The translations under genes and the position numbers were made by a program. A model generated the notes under the pieces. The model saw only the letters and a program-made list of their open reading frames with translations, was not told the DNA's origin and searched no databases. From Macrotis lagotis (lineage: Eukaryota > Chordata > Mammalia > Peramelemorphia > Peramelidae): 64,000 nucleotides of DNA. The stretch covers positions 185,754,306-185,818,305 of the forward strand of contig NC_133661.1 of the NCBI RefSeq assembly GCF_037893015.1, read 5' to 3'. This document shows positions 37,850-48,745 of this stretch, piece after piece (within the stretch, counting starts at the first letter, position 1; each line of letters starts with the position of its first letter).

Positions 37850-39727
37850 CTGGCTTTATACTGAAGCACAGACTTGGACTCCGGGAGGTTGGCTAGCAAA
37901 TTCAGGAATCCAGATCCGGTTGACATGGAAATATGCCACTAAATCTAGACAACAAGGAGATTTCATCTGTCCTGCATACAGCAAATGTAATATTGCTAAT
38001 TGGACTATTGCTAATTGGTCTACTACTGATTCTAAATTTTATAGACCCCCATTACCTATGTCTGCCCTCCTAACAGGACCCTATCCTATAACTATTCTTA
38101 TCTCTTCATTGGTTAATATCTCATATTGTATTACTCCTCTCTACTTTACGCTCCCAACATTATGGGATAAAAGGTTAACTGAAAATTGTACTACATGGAA
38201 TATAAATAACTCCACCCTTAGTATAACTATTCCCCTTAATAATCAATATTTGTTTTGTGCCAATGCTTCTGTAATAACCAATCGCGATACTTCAGTACAT
38301 TATTCATTATTATTGCCCAAAACACCATCCACTGATCATCCTCCATCTGTTGTTCGTGTCCCAAAATCATGTATTAATTCCTCTATTGCTCAGCACAAAA
38401 TTGTACTTCATTATAATGTGTTCTTTCCACCTTTATTGCCTTGTTCTAGATTTAAAAGAGCCTGGTATGACACCCTATTTGGTGGGGCAGGAACAGGTTT
38501 GGGTATAGTAAATTCTATAGATCTTGAGACCTTGGCCAGCAGACTGCACAGTGCTGGACGGGATGTATCTCAAGCTTTGACAATTAATGCTAATTGGTTG
38601 CCCATGATGATCCTGCCACACCAAAATACTTTAAAATACCAAGGCCAGTTTTTAATGATAGCATTCTAGCTAATATACGGATTGATGCTAATATAAGTGC
38701 CCTGTTTAATTGGACCAAATGTTCTTTGCAAAACATGTATACTTTAATATAAAAAGAGAATGCTCAAAGGTTATTACAAGAAGGAGATACCAACATTTGG
38801 GATGCAGCATTACCCTATATGGCAAATTATTGGAAACAGATCAAGCCTGAACGAGCTCAGTGTACCTCCCTTTGGTGTAGTGGGACTGTAGTATATTATC
38901 AAGTTCATATATGGAAAATGATGTGTCAATTCCATGTGATTCCTTTTGTGTTACATGATTATTTTGCTTTACCACGTATAAATAGTAACTATATAGATCA
39001 AGACAATGTAAAGTATACTTTACAGGACTGTACTTTCACTAACAAAGGCATCATGTGTGAGATGATGAATAGGCAGATGGAACCCTGCCTTCTCTCACAC
39101 TCCTCTAACCTTTGTGACTTAACTGTCTATCCTCTTTCTAACTTTTCAATGTTATATGAAGTATCTTCTCAACACATTTGTTTAACCTCTAATAATAGTA
39201 CTGATTTAGCTTCTGTCTCTCAGAAACCTCCCTTTTCTGGATATTTTACTAACATCTCTTTTTTACACTGGCAGGGTGTAGATTTTTACTTTTCCCCTGA
39301 TACAGATGTTGTTAAGAATTTGACTTGGGTACCCAAATTGTTATCTCTTCCCCATACTTCTTTATCTTTACAACCTTTAATTGCTGTTCTTAATCAATCT
39401 TATGTCCTAAAGAAGCTGTTAGAGTCTGATCAGCATGCTTTGAATGAACATCCAATACAGACTCACACAGTTGCAGGACATTTAGTCAAGGCCTCTCATT
39501 TAGTAACTTCTGATACTAATCAACATTGGTATGATTTCCTGTTTAAACCAGCAACTGCTACTAGATATTTTAACAGTTTAGCTATTCCTATGTTGTTGTT
39601 AATGATTTTCTTGTTATTATTATGCCTTTATAATTTTTATATGTATATTAAAATGAAACAAATTTACAATAGGTTTACTCCTATAGTGCCATCCTCATAC
39701 ATTTCTCATGACCTTAAGGCCAAATGA
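37850..39727 (+). pseudogene. env-like region of the provirus, fossil
   Basis: Many N-glycosylation motifs lie in the surface-like part. A basic RFKR cleavage-like motif near 38450 is followed by a Gly-rich, fusion-peptide-like stretch. A strong hydrophobic anchor near 39590-39640 precedes a short tail. The region ends at the first bases of the 3' LTR. It is broken; the family is not one that I can name with confidence. Confidence 0.7.
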
Positions 39728-40141
39728 ATAAGAAAATGAAGTTTTCTTATAAGTAAGTTCTCTTGAGCCTGTATGAGGATGTGCCTTCCTCACGAATTTA
39801 ACTCCCCCCCCCCACCCCCGGACATTCCATAGGTGATTTGGCAGCATTTCAAAGACTCCAGGATCCAGCCACTCCTTGGAATACACAGGTAGTACTGGGG
39901 AGAACTGGCTATTCTCACAGTATTGACCTTATTCAAAGTAAAATCTTCTGGCCCACTATGGCATTTCCTTGAAGTCTTCAAACTGCTAGACTTGTAGGCT
40001 TTTCCCATATTACTGTTAAAGGAACTCACTCCCAACTAAATTAGCATCTAGCCTCTGTTCTCCACTGATAAATACTCTGAGGCTCCAAGCATTGGCTGGA
40101 ATCTCACCCATGGAGAATTGATTCTGCCTGGGACTTTTCTT

Positions 40142-40196
<55 letters not shown>

Positions 40197-40506
40197 TTCT
40201 TTCTTCCTTTCTTTCCCAAACCGAGACTTAACAGAAAGGCTGGACAAGAACTTGGGAGCCCCCCAGCCACGGACTGTTCAGAATTGGTGCTCCCCTGAAT
40301 TGGTGATGTTATCTTTATCTTTTTCTTCTACTTTGATTATAGTATTACTAACCCATTGTCTTTAATGTATTAGTTGCTGTATTGGATGTTATTGTAATCA
40401 ATCTACTCCTTGTGTTGTGTAATTAAAATACTTTCATTTTTTACGAGTGTCAATGAGAGTGTCATTTGCAGGAACGAATCCAAACCTCATTTAAAATCAC
40501 AATACA
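39725..40506 (+). repeat. 3' LTR of the class III-like provirus
   Basis: Pairs with 33441-34215 over its full length, with about 17 base differences outside the simple tracts. Confidence 0.9.
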
Positions 40507-40511
40507 ATCAC

Positions 40512-41110
40512 TAAGCATTAAATTCACAATGCCCAATACAATAGTTAATGTTTTTCAAATATGGTTCATTACTATTGGGCTTCTCTGACTGATGTCTGCG
40601 TTCAGTGAAGATGGAGAAAAACTACTTACCATAGTCTGAATGAAAACTTTTGTGAGAGTCCTCTAGTTTTCTCTAAATCCTTGTTCTTTAACTTTCTGAA
40701 GTTTTTGCCTTTTCTCTAAGATCTTTCCATTTATCTTCATAGCTTTATAGTTCAGAAATCAATGAAATCCTCTTGAGTACTGAAAAAAAGTCTCTGTACC
40801 TCTGTTCCCTTGTATGAGGATGATAATTCTTGCCTATGAACCTTTTGCAGATCAGAAAGAGACTGGAGAGTGAAACCGGAGAGTGAAAAGGGAAGTTGGA
40901 TTAATTCACCACAGCAAAATAGACCAGAAAAACAAAGGTGGTTGCTTTGGTCCAAGGCAGGTGATTCAGATTGGAACAGGTGATTTGACAAAGCATTTGG
41001 AGAATCAGATTGTGATTCCTAGAGCAACAATTAGAATGATTCTCTGACTAAAAGAGAAGGGGAACTTTGCCTTACTTGTATTTATTATAGCAGCCAGGAG
41101 GGAATTAAAG
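40512..41110. other. Non-coding region with nothing recognised
   Basis: No gene or clear repeat seen between the provirus and the next old repeat. Confidence 0.45.
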
Positions 41111-41114
41111 ATAA

Positions 41115-41825
41115 GTCAAGTCACCAAGCATTTATTAAATGCCTGCTATGTGGCAGGTTATGCTAAGCACCAATGACACAGTGAAAGACAAAACTAGACC
41201 TGAAACCAAAAACCAAAAAAAAAAAAACAAAACAAAAACCAGTCTTCTCTCAAGTAGCTTCTAATCTAATAGGCAAGCCAATGTACAAACAAGATTATAG
41301 ACAGGATAAATTTGAGATAGTTAACAAAGGAAAGGGATGTGTATTAAGAGGATTGAGAAAGATTTCTTGCAGAAGGTAGGGTTTAGATGAAATCTGAAGA
41401 AGGCCAGTGAACCAGGAATTGAAGAAGAAGAGTTCCAGAAATGGGGGTTGACCAGTGAATATGCCTGGTTTCCAGAGAGGGAATGTCTTATATGAAGATA
41501 AGCAAGGAAGCTAGAATCATTGACTTGCAGAGTACCTGGAGATAAGTAATATATATGAAGACTGGAAAAGGGCAGGTAATGAAATATTTTGCATGCCAGA
41601 GGATTTTTACCTTTGATCTTGGGGATATTAGATAATAACTGGAGTTCACTGAATGGGGGCAACATGATTATCTTAGGAAGATCCATTTGATTTGGAATAA
41701 AAAGAGCCTCTAGGAAAGGAGATCAATTAGCAGATTATTGCAATTGTGCAGACATGAAGGGATGAGAATCTACACTAGGGCAGTAGCCATTTCAGAGGCA
41801 AAAGGGGGGCATTTTGAGGAATATT
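41115..41825 (+). repeat. Old interspersed repeat family (unclassified), left part, split by HAL1
   Basis: It starts 'caagcatttattaaatgcc' and runs through 'gcagaaggtagggtttagat' type blocks. It continues at 45073-45450 beyond the HAL1. The split point carries the HAL1 target duplication, so the old repeat was there first. Confidence 0.65.
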
Positions 41826-42047
41826 TTTTTAATTTAATTTTTAATTTTTTAATTTAATTTAATTTTTTATTCTCATTTTGTACAAATTTTTTTACATTAA
41901 TAAAATATTCTTGTTTACAAGTTAACAAAATACCCCTCCTCCTCCCCCATGAATATCGATAGACTTGTTTGGGCAAAAAAAGTAAAGGGGAGAGGCAAAA
42001 AATTAAAATAAAAAAATAACAGTAGTAATAATTGTAGGTATGGCCAG

Positions 42048-42185
42048 GTGGTGCAATGGAGGAAGCAACAGCCCTGGAGCCACGAGCACCCGAGTCCACA
42101 TCCAGCCTCGTAAACCCAACAATCACCCAGCCGTGTGATATGCAAGCCACCCGATCCCCACTGCCCTGCAAAAACCCCCCAAAAA
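42048..42185 (+). repeat. SINE-like module 1 inside HAL1, rich in T-to-C differences
   Basis: It aligns to the young SINE end to end, but at about 15 sites has C where the other copies in this window have T, with few changes of other kinds. No obvious target duplication of its own. Confidence 0.7.
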
Positions 42186-42233
42186 AAGAAAGAAAAAAAA
42201 GACCCAAAATAAAATAAAATAGTAATAATAGTA

Positions 42234-42380
42234 GGGGTGGCTGGGTGGCAGACAGAGCATTGGCCCTTGAGCCAGGAGCACCTGGGTCCAAATCCAGCCC
42301 CAGACACCCAAAGATCACCCCGCTATGTGGCCCCAGGCAGGCCATCCAGCCCTACTTGCCCTGCACCTTCCCCCAAATAA
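42234..42380 (+). repeat. SINE-like module 2 inside HAL1
   Basis: Tandem to module 1 in the same direction. About 14 T-to-C and 8 A-to-G differences from the young SINE, few transversions. Several of the differences are shared with module 1. Confidence 0.7.
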
Positions 42381-42581
42381 TCATAACAAAAAATGTGCTT
42401 GAGTCTTTGTTCCAACACCAACAACTCTGTCATGGGTGGATCTCATTCTTTATGATAAGTCCATCACAAAAGTTATTTCCATATTTTTCCACTGTTGCCA
42501 TTGCTGATCGCAACTCCCTCCTTTCTTATTTCTCCACTACCATGTACTCTATTTTCTCTCTCCTTTCACTATGACTCTGCT

Positions 42582-42726
42582 GTAGGGTCTCTGAGTGGCG
42601 TAGCAGACAGATCCCTGGTCCCGGGGCCAAGAAGCCCTGAGAACCCCATACCACCCCTTAGGCCCAGAATCCACCTGGCCCTGTGGTCCTGGGCAGGTCT
42701 TCCATTCCCAGCCCCTTGCAAGAAGT
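42582..42726 (+). repeat. SINE-like module 3 inside HAL1
   Basis: Most diverged of the three ('ctgagtggcgtagcagacag' head). It lies between the ORF1 end and the 3' part and also carries C-for-T changes. Confidence 0.6.
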
Positions 42727-45072
42727 AAGAAAGAAAATGTGTTATATCTGGCCACTCTCCCCCCATGGTCTATCCTCTCCTCCTTTATTCACATCCCCAC
42801 CCCTTCCCCCTGTTCCCCCTCCTTCTTACTCCAGATGTCTATACCCCATTGAGTATATTTGCTGTTTCCTCTCCTAGCCATCTCTGATGAGAGCAAAGTT
42901 TCCCTCATTCCCCCTTGCCTCCCCCCTTCCATATCATTGCAATAGCTCATTGTAATAAAAAAAAATCTTATGTGAAATATCTTGGACTATTCCCCCTCTC
43001 CTTTTTCTTTCTCCCATTCCATTTCCCTTTTTTTTTCTATTGACTCCATTTTTACACCATATTTTATCTTCGAATTCAGCTTTCTCCTGTGCTTCAACTA
43101 TAAAAGCTCTCTCTACCTGCTCTATTAACTGAGAAGGTTCATATGAGTATTATCAGTGTCATTTTTCTATACAGGAATACATGCAGTCATCCTCATTAAG
43201 TCCCTCATATTTCCCCCCCTCTCCTCCAATTTCCATGCTTCACCTGAGTCCTGTATCTGAAGATCAAACCTTCTGTTCAGCTCTGGCCATTCCAAAAGGA
43301 ACCTTTGAAATTCTCCTGGTTCATTGAAAGTCCATCTTTTTCCCTGGAAGAGGACATTCAGCCTTGCTGGGTAGTTCATTCTAAGCTCTCTTGCCTTCCA
43401 GTATATTGTATTCCAAGCCCTACGAGCTTCCAATGTAGCTACTGCTAAGTCCTGTGTGATCCTGACTGCAGCTCCACGATATTTGAATTGTGTCCTTCTG
43501 GCTGCTTGTAATATTTTCTCTTTGACTTGGGAGTTCTGGAACTTGGCTATAATATTCCTAGGGGTTGGCTTTTTTGGGATCTCTTTCTCTGGGGGATCAG
43601 TGGATTCTCTCGATTTCTATTTTGCCCTCTGCTTCTAGAATATCAGGGCAATTTTCCTGTAGTAATTCTTTGAAAATGATGTCAAGGCTCTTTTCCTGAT
43701 CATGACTTTCAGGTATTCCAATAATTTTTAAATTATCTTTCCTAAGTCTGTTTTCTAGATCAGTTGTTTTTTCAATGAGATATTTCACATTTTCTTCTAA
43801 TTTTTCATTTTTTTTTGTTTTGAAGTATTGATTCCTGGTTTCTGGTAAATTCATCAATCTCCCTGAATTCTATTCTTTGTCTGAAGGATTTATTCTCCTC
43901 AGAGAGTTTTCTTATCTCTTTTTCCATCTGGCCAATTTTGCTTTTTAAAGCATTCTTCTCCTCAATAACTTTTTGAACTGTTCTATCCATTTGACCTAAG
44001 CTGGTTTTTAGCATGCTATTTTCTTCAGCATTTTTTTGGATTTCCTTGACTAAACTGCTGACTTCATTTTCATGTTTTTCCTGCATCTCTCTCATTTCTT
44101 TTCCCAGTTTTTCTTCCAACTCCCTCATTTGATTTTCAAAGTCTTTTTTGAGCTCTATCATAGCCTGAGCCCAATTTCTGTTTATCTTGGAGTCTTTAGA
44201 TGCAGGAACTTGTGCTTCCTTATCTTCAGACTGAGTATTTTGTTCCTTCTTGGGCTCATTTGCAAAATATTTCTCAATAGTCTTCTTTTTGTTTCTCTGC
44301 TTGCTCATTTTCCCAGCCTGGGCCTGGTTTAGGTTGTTTCTTGAGCTTTTGGGACACTCCCACAAGGGTCTCAGTGTGTGAGGTTCTGTCCTCCCTCCTA
44401 GTCTGTGAATGACCATAAGCACCCCCCTCTGCCAAGGGGCTGATGTGGGGGGGGGCTGCTGTTCTATGGGGGGGCCTAGACTGTGGTCAGGATCTGAATG
44501 TGGTCAGAGCCCCAGAGTCCTGTTTCAGGGGCAGAGGACAGAGCTAGGCAGTCTCTCTTTACTCCCCTCCCTCAGCTCAATGGGCTCATGCCCTGGGGGC
44601 TCCTGCTTACCTGCTCCACCTGCATCTGTTTCCTGGATCAGGGCTGGGTAAAGATGATGCTGCTTGCTGTGTGCCCTGAGAGCTGGGATCCACATGCCCG
44701 CTTTGGCAGAGGTCTCCCGCTGTTCCCCCACTTTGTGCTCGGTGCTCCTTGGGGTGCAACTCAGGAGACTCCCCCGCTGCTGTGAGCTGAGACCCCCAGC
44801 GCCCTGGGGCTGCCTCCGGGAGGCTGAGGTTCTTTGGCTCTGGTGGGCCACCCCTCTGGTGGGCCGCCTCTCTGACCCCGGGGAGTAGAGACTTTCTGCT
44901 CTTTTCCAGGTTACCTTGAGTAGGAGAACTGCCTCGCTGGGTCCCTTTGTGGGTTCTGTCTCTTGGAAGTTTAGTTAGAGTCCTTAGCTGATGAATTTTA
45001 TCAGAGAGCTGCTAAGACTCGATCCCTTCTTGTTGCCATCTTGGCTCCGCCTTTTCCATTTTGAGGAATATT

Positions 45073-45450
45073 ATGGAAGGTAGAATCTCTAGTGGGAGAA
45101 GAGAAACTGTAAGACCGGAATAAAGTTAGGGGTAGATAAATCTAGGAGTTATCATCCTAATCATGAAAACTGGAAGCATGGGAGGTAAGGAGAGCAGTGA
45201 AATAGTATATCAAAAAAGAGAAGAGAGTAGAGGACAGAACTTTGGGGGATATGTATGGTTCATGGGAATAACTTGGAATAAGATGCAACAAAAGAAACGG
45301 AGAAGAAATAGGTACGTAGGAGTAGAACCATTATTAAGTAGGATCATGAAAATCTAGAAAGCAGAAATTTTCAGGGAAAAAGGGTGATTTATTAATAGAA
45401 TGAAGGGTTGCAGAGAGATCAAGACAGAGCATATGTTGGTATTGGCAACC
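45073..45450 (+). repeat. Old interspersed repeat family (unclassified), right part
   Basis: Continues the repeat of 41115-41825: 'taggagttatcatcctaatc', 'tagaggacagaactttgggg' and 'ggttgcagagagatcaagac' blocks are in family order. Confidence 0.6.
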
Positions 45451-46780
45451 CTAATCTCTTCTCTTGAGTTTTTCAGTCTGTTATTTTTCTCCTCCAAGAA
45501 ACTGCTCTTCTCTTTTCCCCTGGCTATTCTTACTTGATGCCTATTTCCCTTATTACCTTTGCATTTTCAATTTCTCGGTAAGTCTTAGGTTCAGAACATT
45601 ATTCAGAGAACTCTGAGGTCAGGAGAACTCGAAGAGAGTTGAAGGACTGAAGGGTTGGATTGTAGACTTCAATTAGATTTCATTTGAGTAAATTATTTCT
45701 ACCCTTTTTGGATGAAATATTTCTTTGGACTTTCCTCTTTATTCCCCCCCCCCTCTCTGGAAGGTGATGGGTTTGGACTTAGATTTCAAGTCTGAAAATC
45801 ACAACATGTTATAAACTTAGAGATATTTCACATTACATTGCCCTTAAGATGAAACCCTGGTCCTACCTATCCATCCCTGTCTAGTTCCACCCACCCTGCA
45901 TGTGACATGGACATGAACATAAACAGGTAATATGAACAAACCTATATGGGAGAGTGACCCAGATACTTTCCCTGCTCTGAGACCAAGCTGGATTCTAAGA
46001 GGCTGAGCATAAGCAGTAGTGAGGGGTGATAATTCAGGAATAGGACTGGGCATTTGTGATTATTCTCAAAGAAGGTAGTAATAGAGACTCCTTTGGGGTT
46101 AAGTGGTGAGGAATTGGGCTACTAAGGTGGGCAGAGGTATGAATGTTAACAATATAAGGTTTATAAGTTAGCAAGATAGGGTAGTGAAGAGGATTGTTTT
46201 TTTTTTTGTTGTTGTTGTTGTTGTTGTTGTAGTTGAGAGTTGGAAGGAATCACCATTAATCAGTCACCCACTACTTGGAGATTTCTAGTCTTGAGGATGA
46301 ATGTTTTTGCTTCTAATTTTGAGTAGAGGAACTTCTCTCCCTATAATCAGAAGTAAGCAGAACTGGGACAAGGCATCTTTTATAACCCAAATTTGAGTTG
46401 TTTTCTACCTTCTGCTTCTGTATGATATTGTCCAATATTGAACCTTCACATTCTTACATGTAATTTATCACAAAACTTAAAGCCTATATGCCACACAGAA
46501 TGACATTTTTGAGTATTAAAAATATGCATGAATGAAAAGTAGGATGAAATAGTGTCTCTCTCCTTGTGGTTCTTTGAAAGCTGCAGTCCAAGCAACAGCT
46601 TAAATTCCCTACTCTTTGTCCTAGCTTTGGTTGAACCTGGTTGGCTGGAGAGCAAGGGTCCCTATGGTTGTGTTCAGGAGAAAGACATTTGTTTCCTTGA
46701 ACAACTGTGCTCTGCCCTAAACTCTTACTCAAGTTCAAAACTAATCAAGTTGATAAAGGGAGTGTGTTTGTGTGTGTGTT

Positions 46781-46831
<51 letters not shown>

Positions 46832-47133
46832 CTATGGAGAGAAGATATAGAAATGGATAGATGAGTGATATAGAGACACAGTTAGGATGGAGATATATGA
46901 AGAAGGTTTAATCCATAAGAGAACGAAAAGTTAGTATTTTTTTCTTCAAATTTTATGTTTAATAAAAATTTTAACTCTTCTGATTGAGGGGATGTGACTG
47001 CTACTGAGTGCTCTCTCTCTACTTCGGTCATTGGCTATAGAGCAGAAAGACAAAGATGAGGGACTCAGAGGTGTCAATCTATTTTCAAGGTTTGGGTGAG
47101 TCTACCTAAATTGTTTTCATCAAACAGACCACA
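45451..47133. other. Non-coding region; (TTG)n and (TG)n microsatellites
   Basis: (TTG)n at about 46198-46232 and (TG)n at about 46763-46828. No gene or classified transposon recognised. Confidence 0.55.
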
Positions 47134-47300
47134 CAGGGGTAGCTAGGTGGTAGTGGATAAAGCACCAGCCCTGGAGTCAGGAGTACCTGGGTTCAAATCC
47201 AGCCTCAGACACTTAATAATTACCTAGCTGTGTGGCCTTGGGCAAGCCACTTAACCCCGTTGGCCTTGCAAAAACCTAAAAAACAAACAAACAAACAAAA
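47134..47300 (+). repeat. tRNA-derived marsupial SINE
   Basis: Head 'ggggtagctaggtggtag', body close to consensus, tail 'gccttgcaaaaacc' then (CAAA)n. Confidence 0.9.
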
Positions 47301-48745
47301 GACCAGAGACATAATAGGAATGGGAAGGGAATTGCATTCTTTTTGTTGAGAGTAGATAGCCCGGCAAGGCCAGCAGCTGAATGAAATGAAATGAAATGAA
47401 AAAGTCTCAGCACCATGGACAGTTGGAGGCAGAAGTTAGAGAAATGGGTATCTACTGACCAAAAGTTGTAGGCAAAGAAATAAAACAATCAATACCCCAG
47501 TTCCTTACCTCCCTTCCCACCTCCTCCCAGTGATATTCCTAAAGTACATATCTGGGCTTGCTCCAAAAATTCCCAGAAATCCTTATTAAATCTAGGATAA
47601 ATACAAACTCCTCCATTTGTCATTAAAAACTCTTTGTTATTTATTTCTAGCCTGCCTTTTTCTTAAATATTACTTTCCTTCATATAATCTTAATTTTATC
47701 CAAATATGGTAAGGGTTTAATAAACGTATGTGGATTGATTTACTGGTTAACTTAAAGAATGAGGTGGAACCAAAGAGAAAGAAACTGACAATGACAATTA
47801 ATTGACATTTAATTTGGTTTTAAATTTAAAAGAGTTCCCTTCCCTTAAATTCATGTCTGGTCATTGAGCATTTTGTACAAATACTCACATCTCCTTAGTA
47901 TTCCTAGTTCCTGGGTCTTCTTTTTTTGATTAGAGAGGGTGAAGGGTGGATGTTGTAGAGCTGATTTTCAGATTTTTCTTTTAACGAGGGGGCCTAGACC
48001 AGCCATCTCATCATTTCTTACCCAGCTGTTTTCCTCAATCTCTTCTCTTCCCCAATTTTTAGTATTTTTTTTAATATGTTGTCTTCCCCTATCAGATTGT
48101 AAGCTTCTTGAGGGTAGGGATTATCTCTTGTATTTTTCTTTGTAATATTGGCCCTTAACTCAGTATCTGTCACATAGTAAGTACTTAATAATAATTATTA
48201 GTTGACCGACTGATTGCCAGATGAGAATACATTGTGGTCTTGGGAACAAATTTTTCTTTTTGCTTTTATGAGAACTGTCTTCACTTGCTCCATTTTTACC
48301 ACCTCTTAGTCAGTTGGGAAAATGTTTTTTTTAAACTGGAGAATAAACTTCCTTGAAAGGTACTTAGTATCCAAGGCAGAGAAATGTCAAGTAAATAGTC
48401 CTTTGTTTGCTAAGAAGCTAAACAGATAAGGATTTTTTATTTCAAAGTGCTAGGAGTTGCTTTTATACCCTTCACTAAGATGAGTTATATAATCTCAAGT
48501 ATTATATAACTTTAGGACACTGAAACCACCATACCTACCATATCTCCCTTTCCAAGGCTCTGGCTTTTAGTTCTATGGGCCAAGTTGATTCTTATAGATA
48601 TGTCACATGTAAGGCCTTGTATCTATCTTAGAGAGCTCTTTTCATGCAGATAATAACAGGCAAGGAATGCCTATATATTAATATATGTGTCAAATAGATC
48701 CCACTCTTAAATATAGACTGTTCCTCTAAAATTAGATCTTTTAGA
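47301..48745. other. Non-coding region with an L2/MIR-type 3' end
   Basis: At 48065-48225 'agattgtaagcttcttgagg' and 'cacatagtaagtacttaat' mark the conserved 3' end of an L2/MIR-type element on the plus strand. The rest is unassigned. Confidence 0.5.

Larger units (their letters stand above)
33441..40506 (+). mobile_element. Endogenous retrovirus with two LTRs, class III (ERV-L/S-like), dUTPase and env-like region, fossil
   Basis: About 7.07 kb bounded by 5-bp target duplications 'atcac' (33436-33440 and 40507-40511). LTRs 33441-34215 and 39725-40506 have TG...CA ends. The primer site starts at 34221 and resembles the 3' end of tRNA-Ser. Recognisable parts in order: an RNase H-like stretch near 36.1-36.4 kb, integrase with zinc-binding and catalytic regions (~36.45-37.25 kb), dUTPase (~37.27-37.63 kb), and an env-like glycoprotein region (~37.85-39.72 kb) with a hydrophobic anchor near its end. 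A dUTPase after integrase and 5-bp duplications are ERV-L traits; env is unusual there. The gag-RT half is badly decayed and shortened; the right half has only a few breaks. By eye the LTRs differ by about 2-3%, suggesting an age of some millions of years. Confidence 0.88.
41826..45056 (-). mobile_element. Full-length half-L1 (HAL1) retrotransposon with antisense SINE-like modules in its 3' part
   Basis: The element is bounded by a perfect 16-bp target duplication 'cattttgaggaatatt' (41810-41825 and 45057-45072). Its 5' end at 45056 reads 'ggcggagccaagatggc' on the minus strand, the classic L1 5' UTR start. ORF1 begins at 44304 (MSKQRNKKKT) and encodes a basic N-terminus and a long coiled coil (~44240-43860). 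An RRM-like stretch follows (LKIIGIPESHDQ, ~43740), then a C-terminal domain (~43430-43170). ORF1 is now frameshifted at least twice. ORF2 is absent: after ORF1 comes a 3' region and an A/T-rich tail at 41826-41870. Three SINE-like modules (42048-42185, 42234-42380, 42582-42726) lie antisense to the element. It must have moved using L1 machinery. Confidence 0.88.

Noticed and set aside
39695-40270. Minus-strand frames in the 3' LTR
   Set aside because: They recur at 33426-33979 in the 5' LTR and are chance frames of the LTR antisense strand, not genes.
44409-44888. 74-95 codon plus-strand frames in GC-rich sequence
   Set aside because: They lie in the GC-rich 5' UTR of the HAL1 and are antisense to it.
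46552-46860. 102-codon plus-strand frame
   Set aside because: Its second half is the (TG)n tract; the first half has no recognised similarity.
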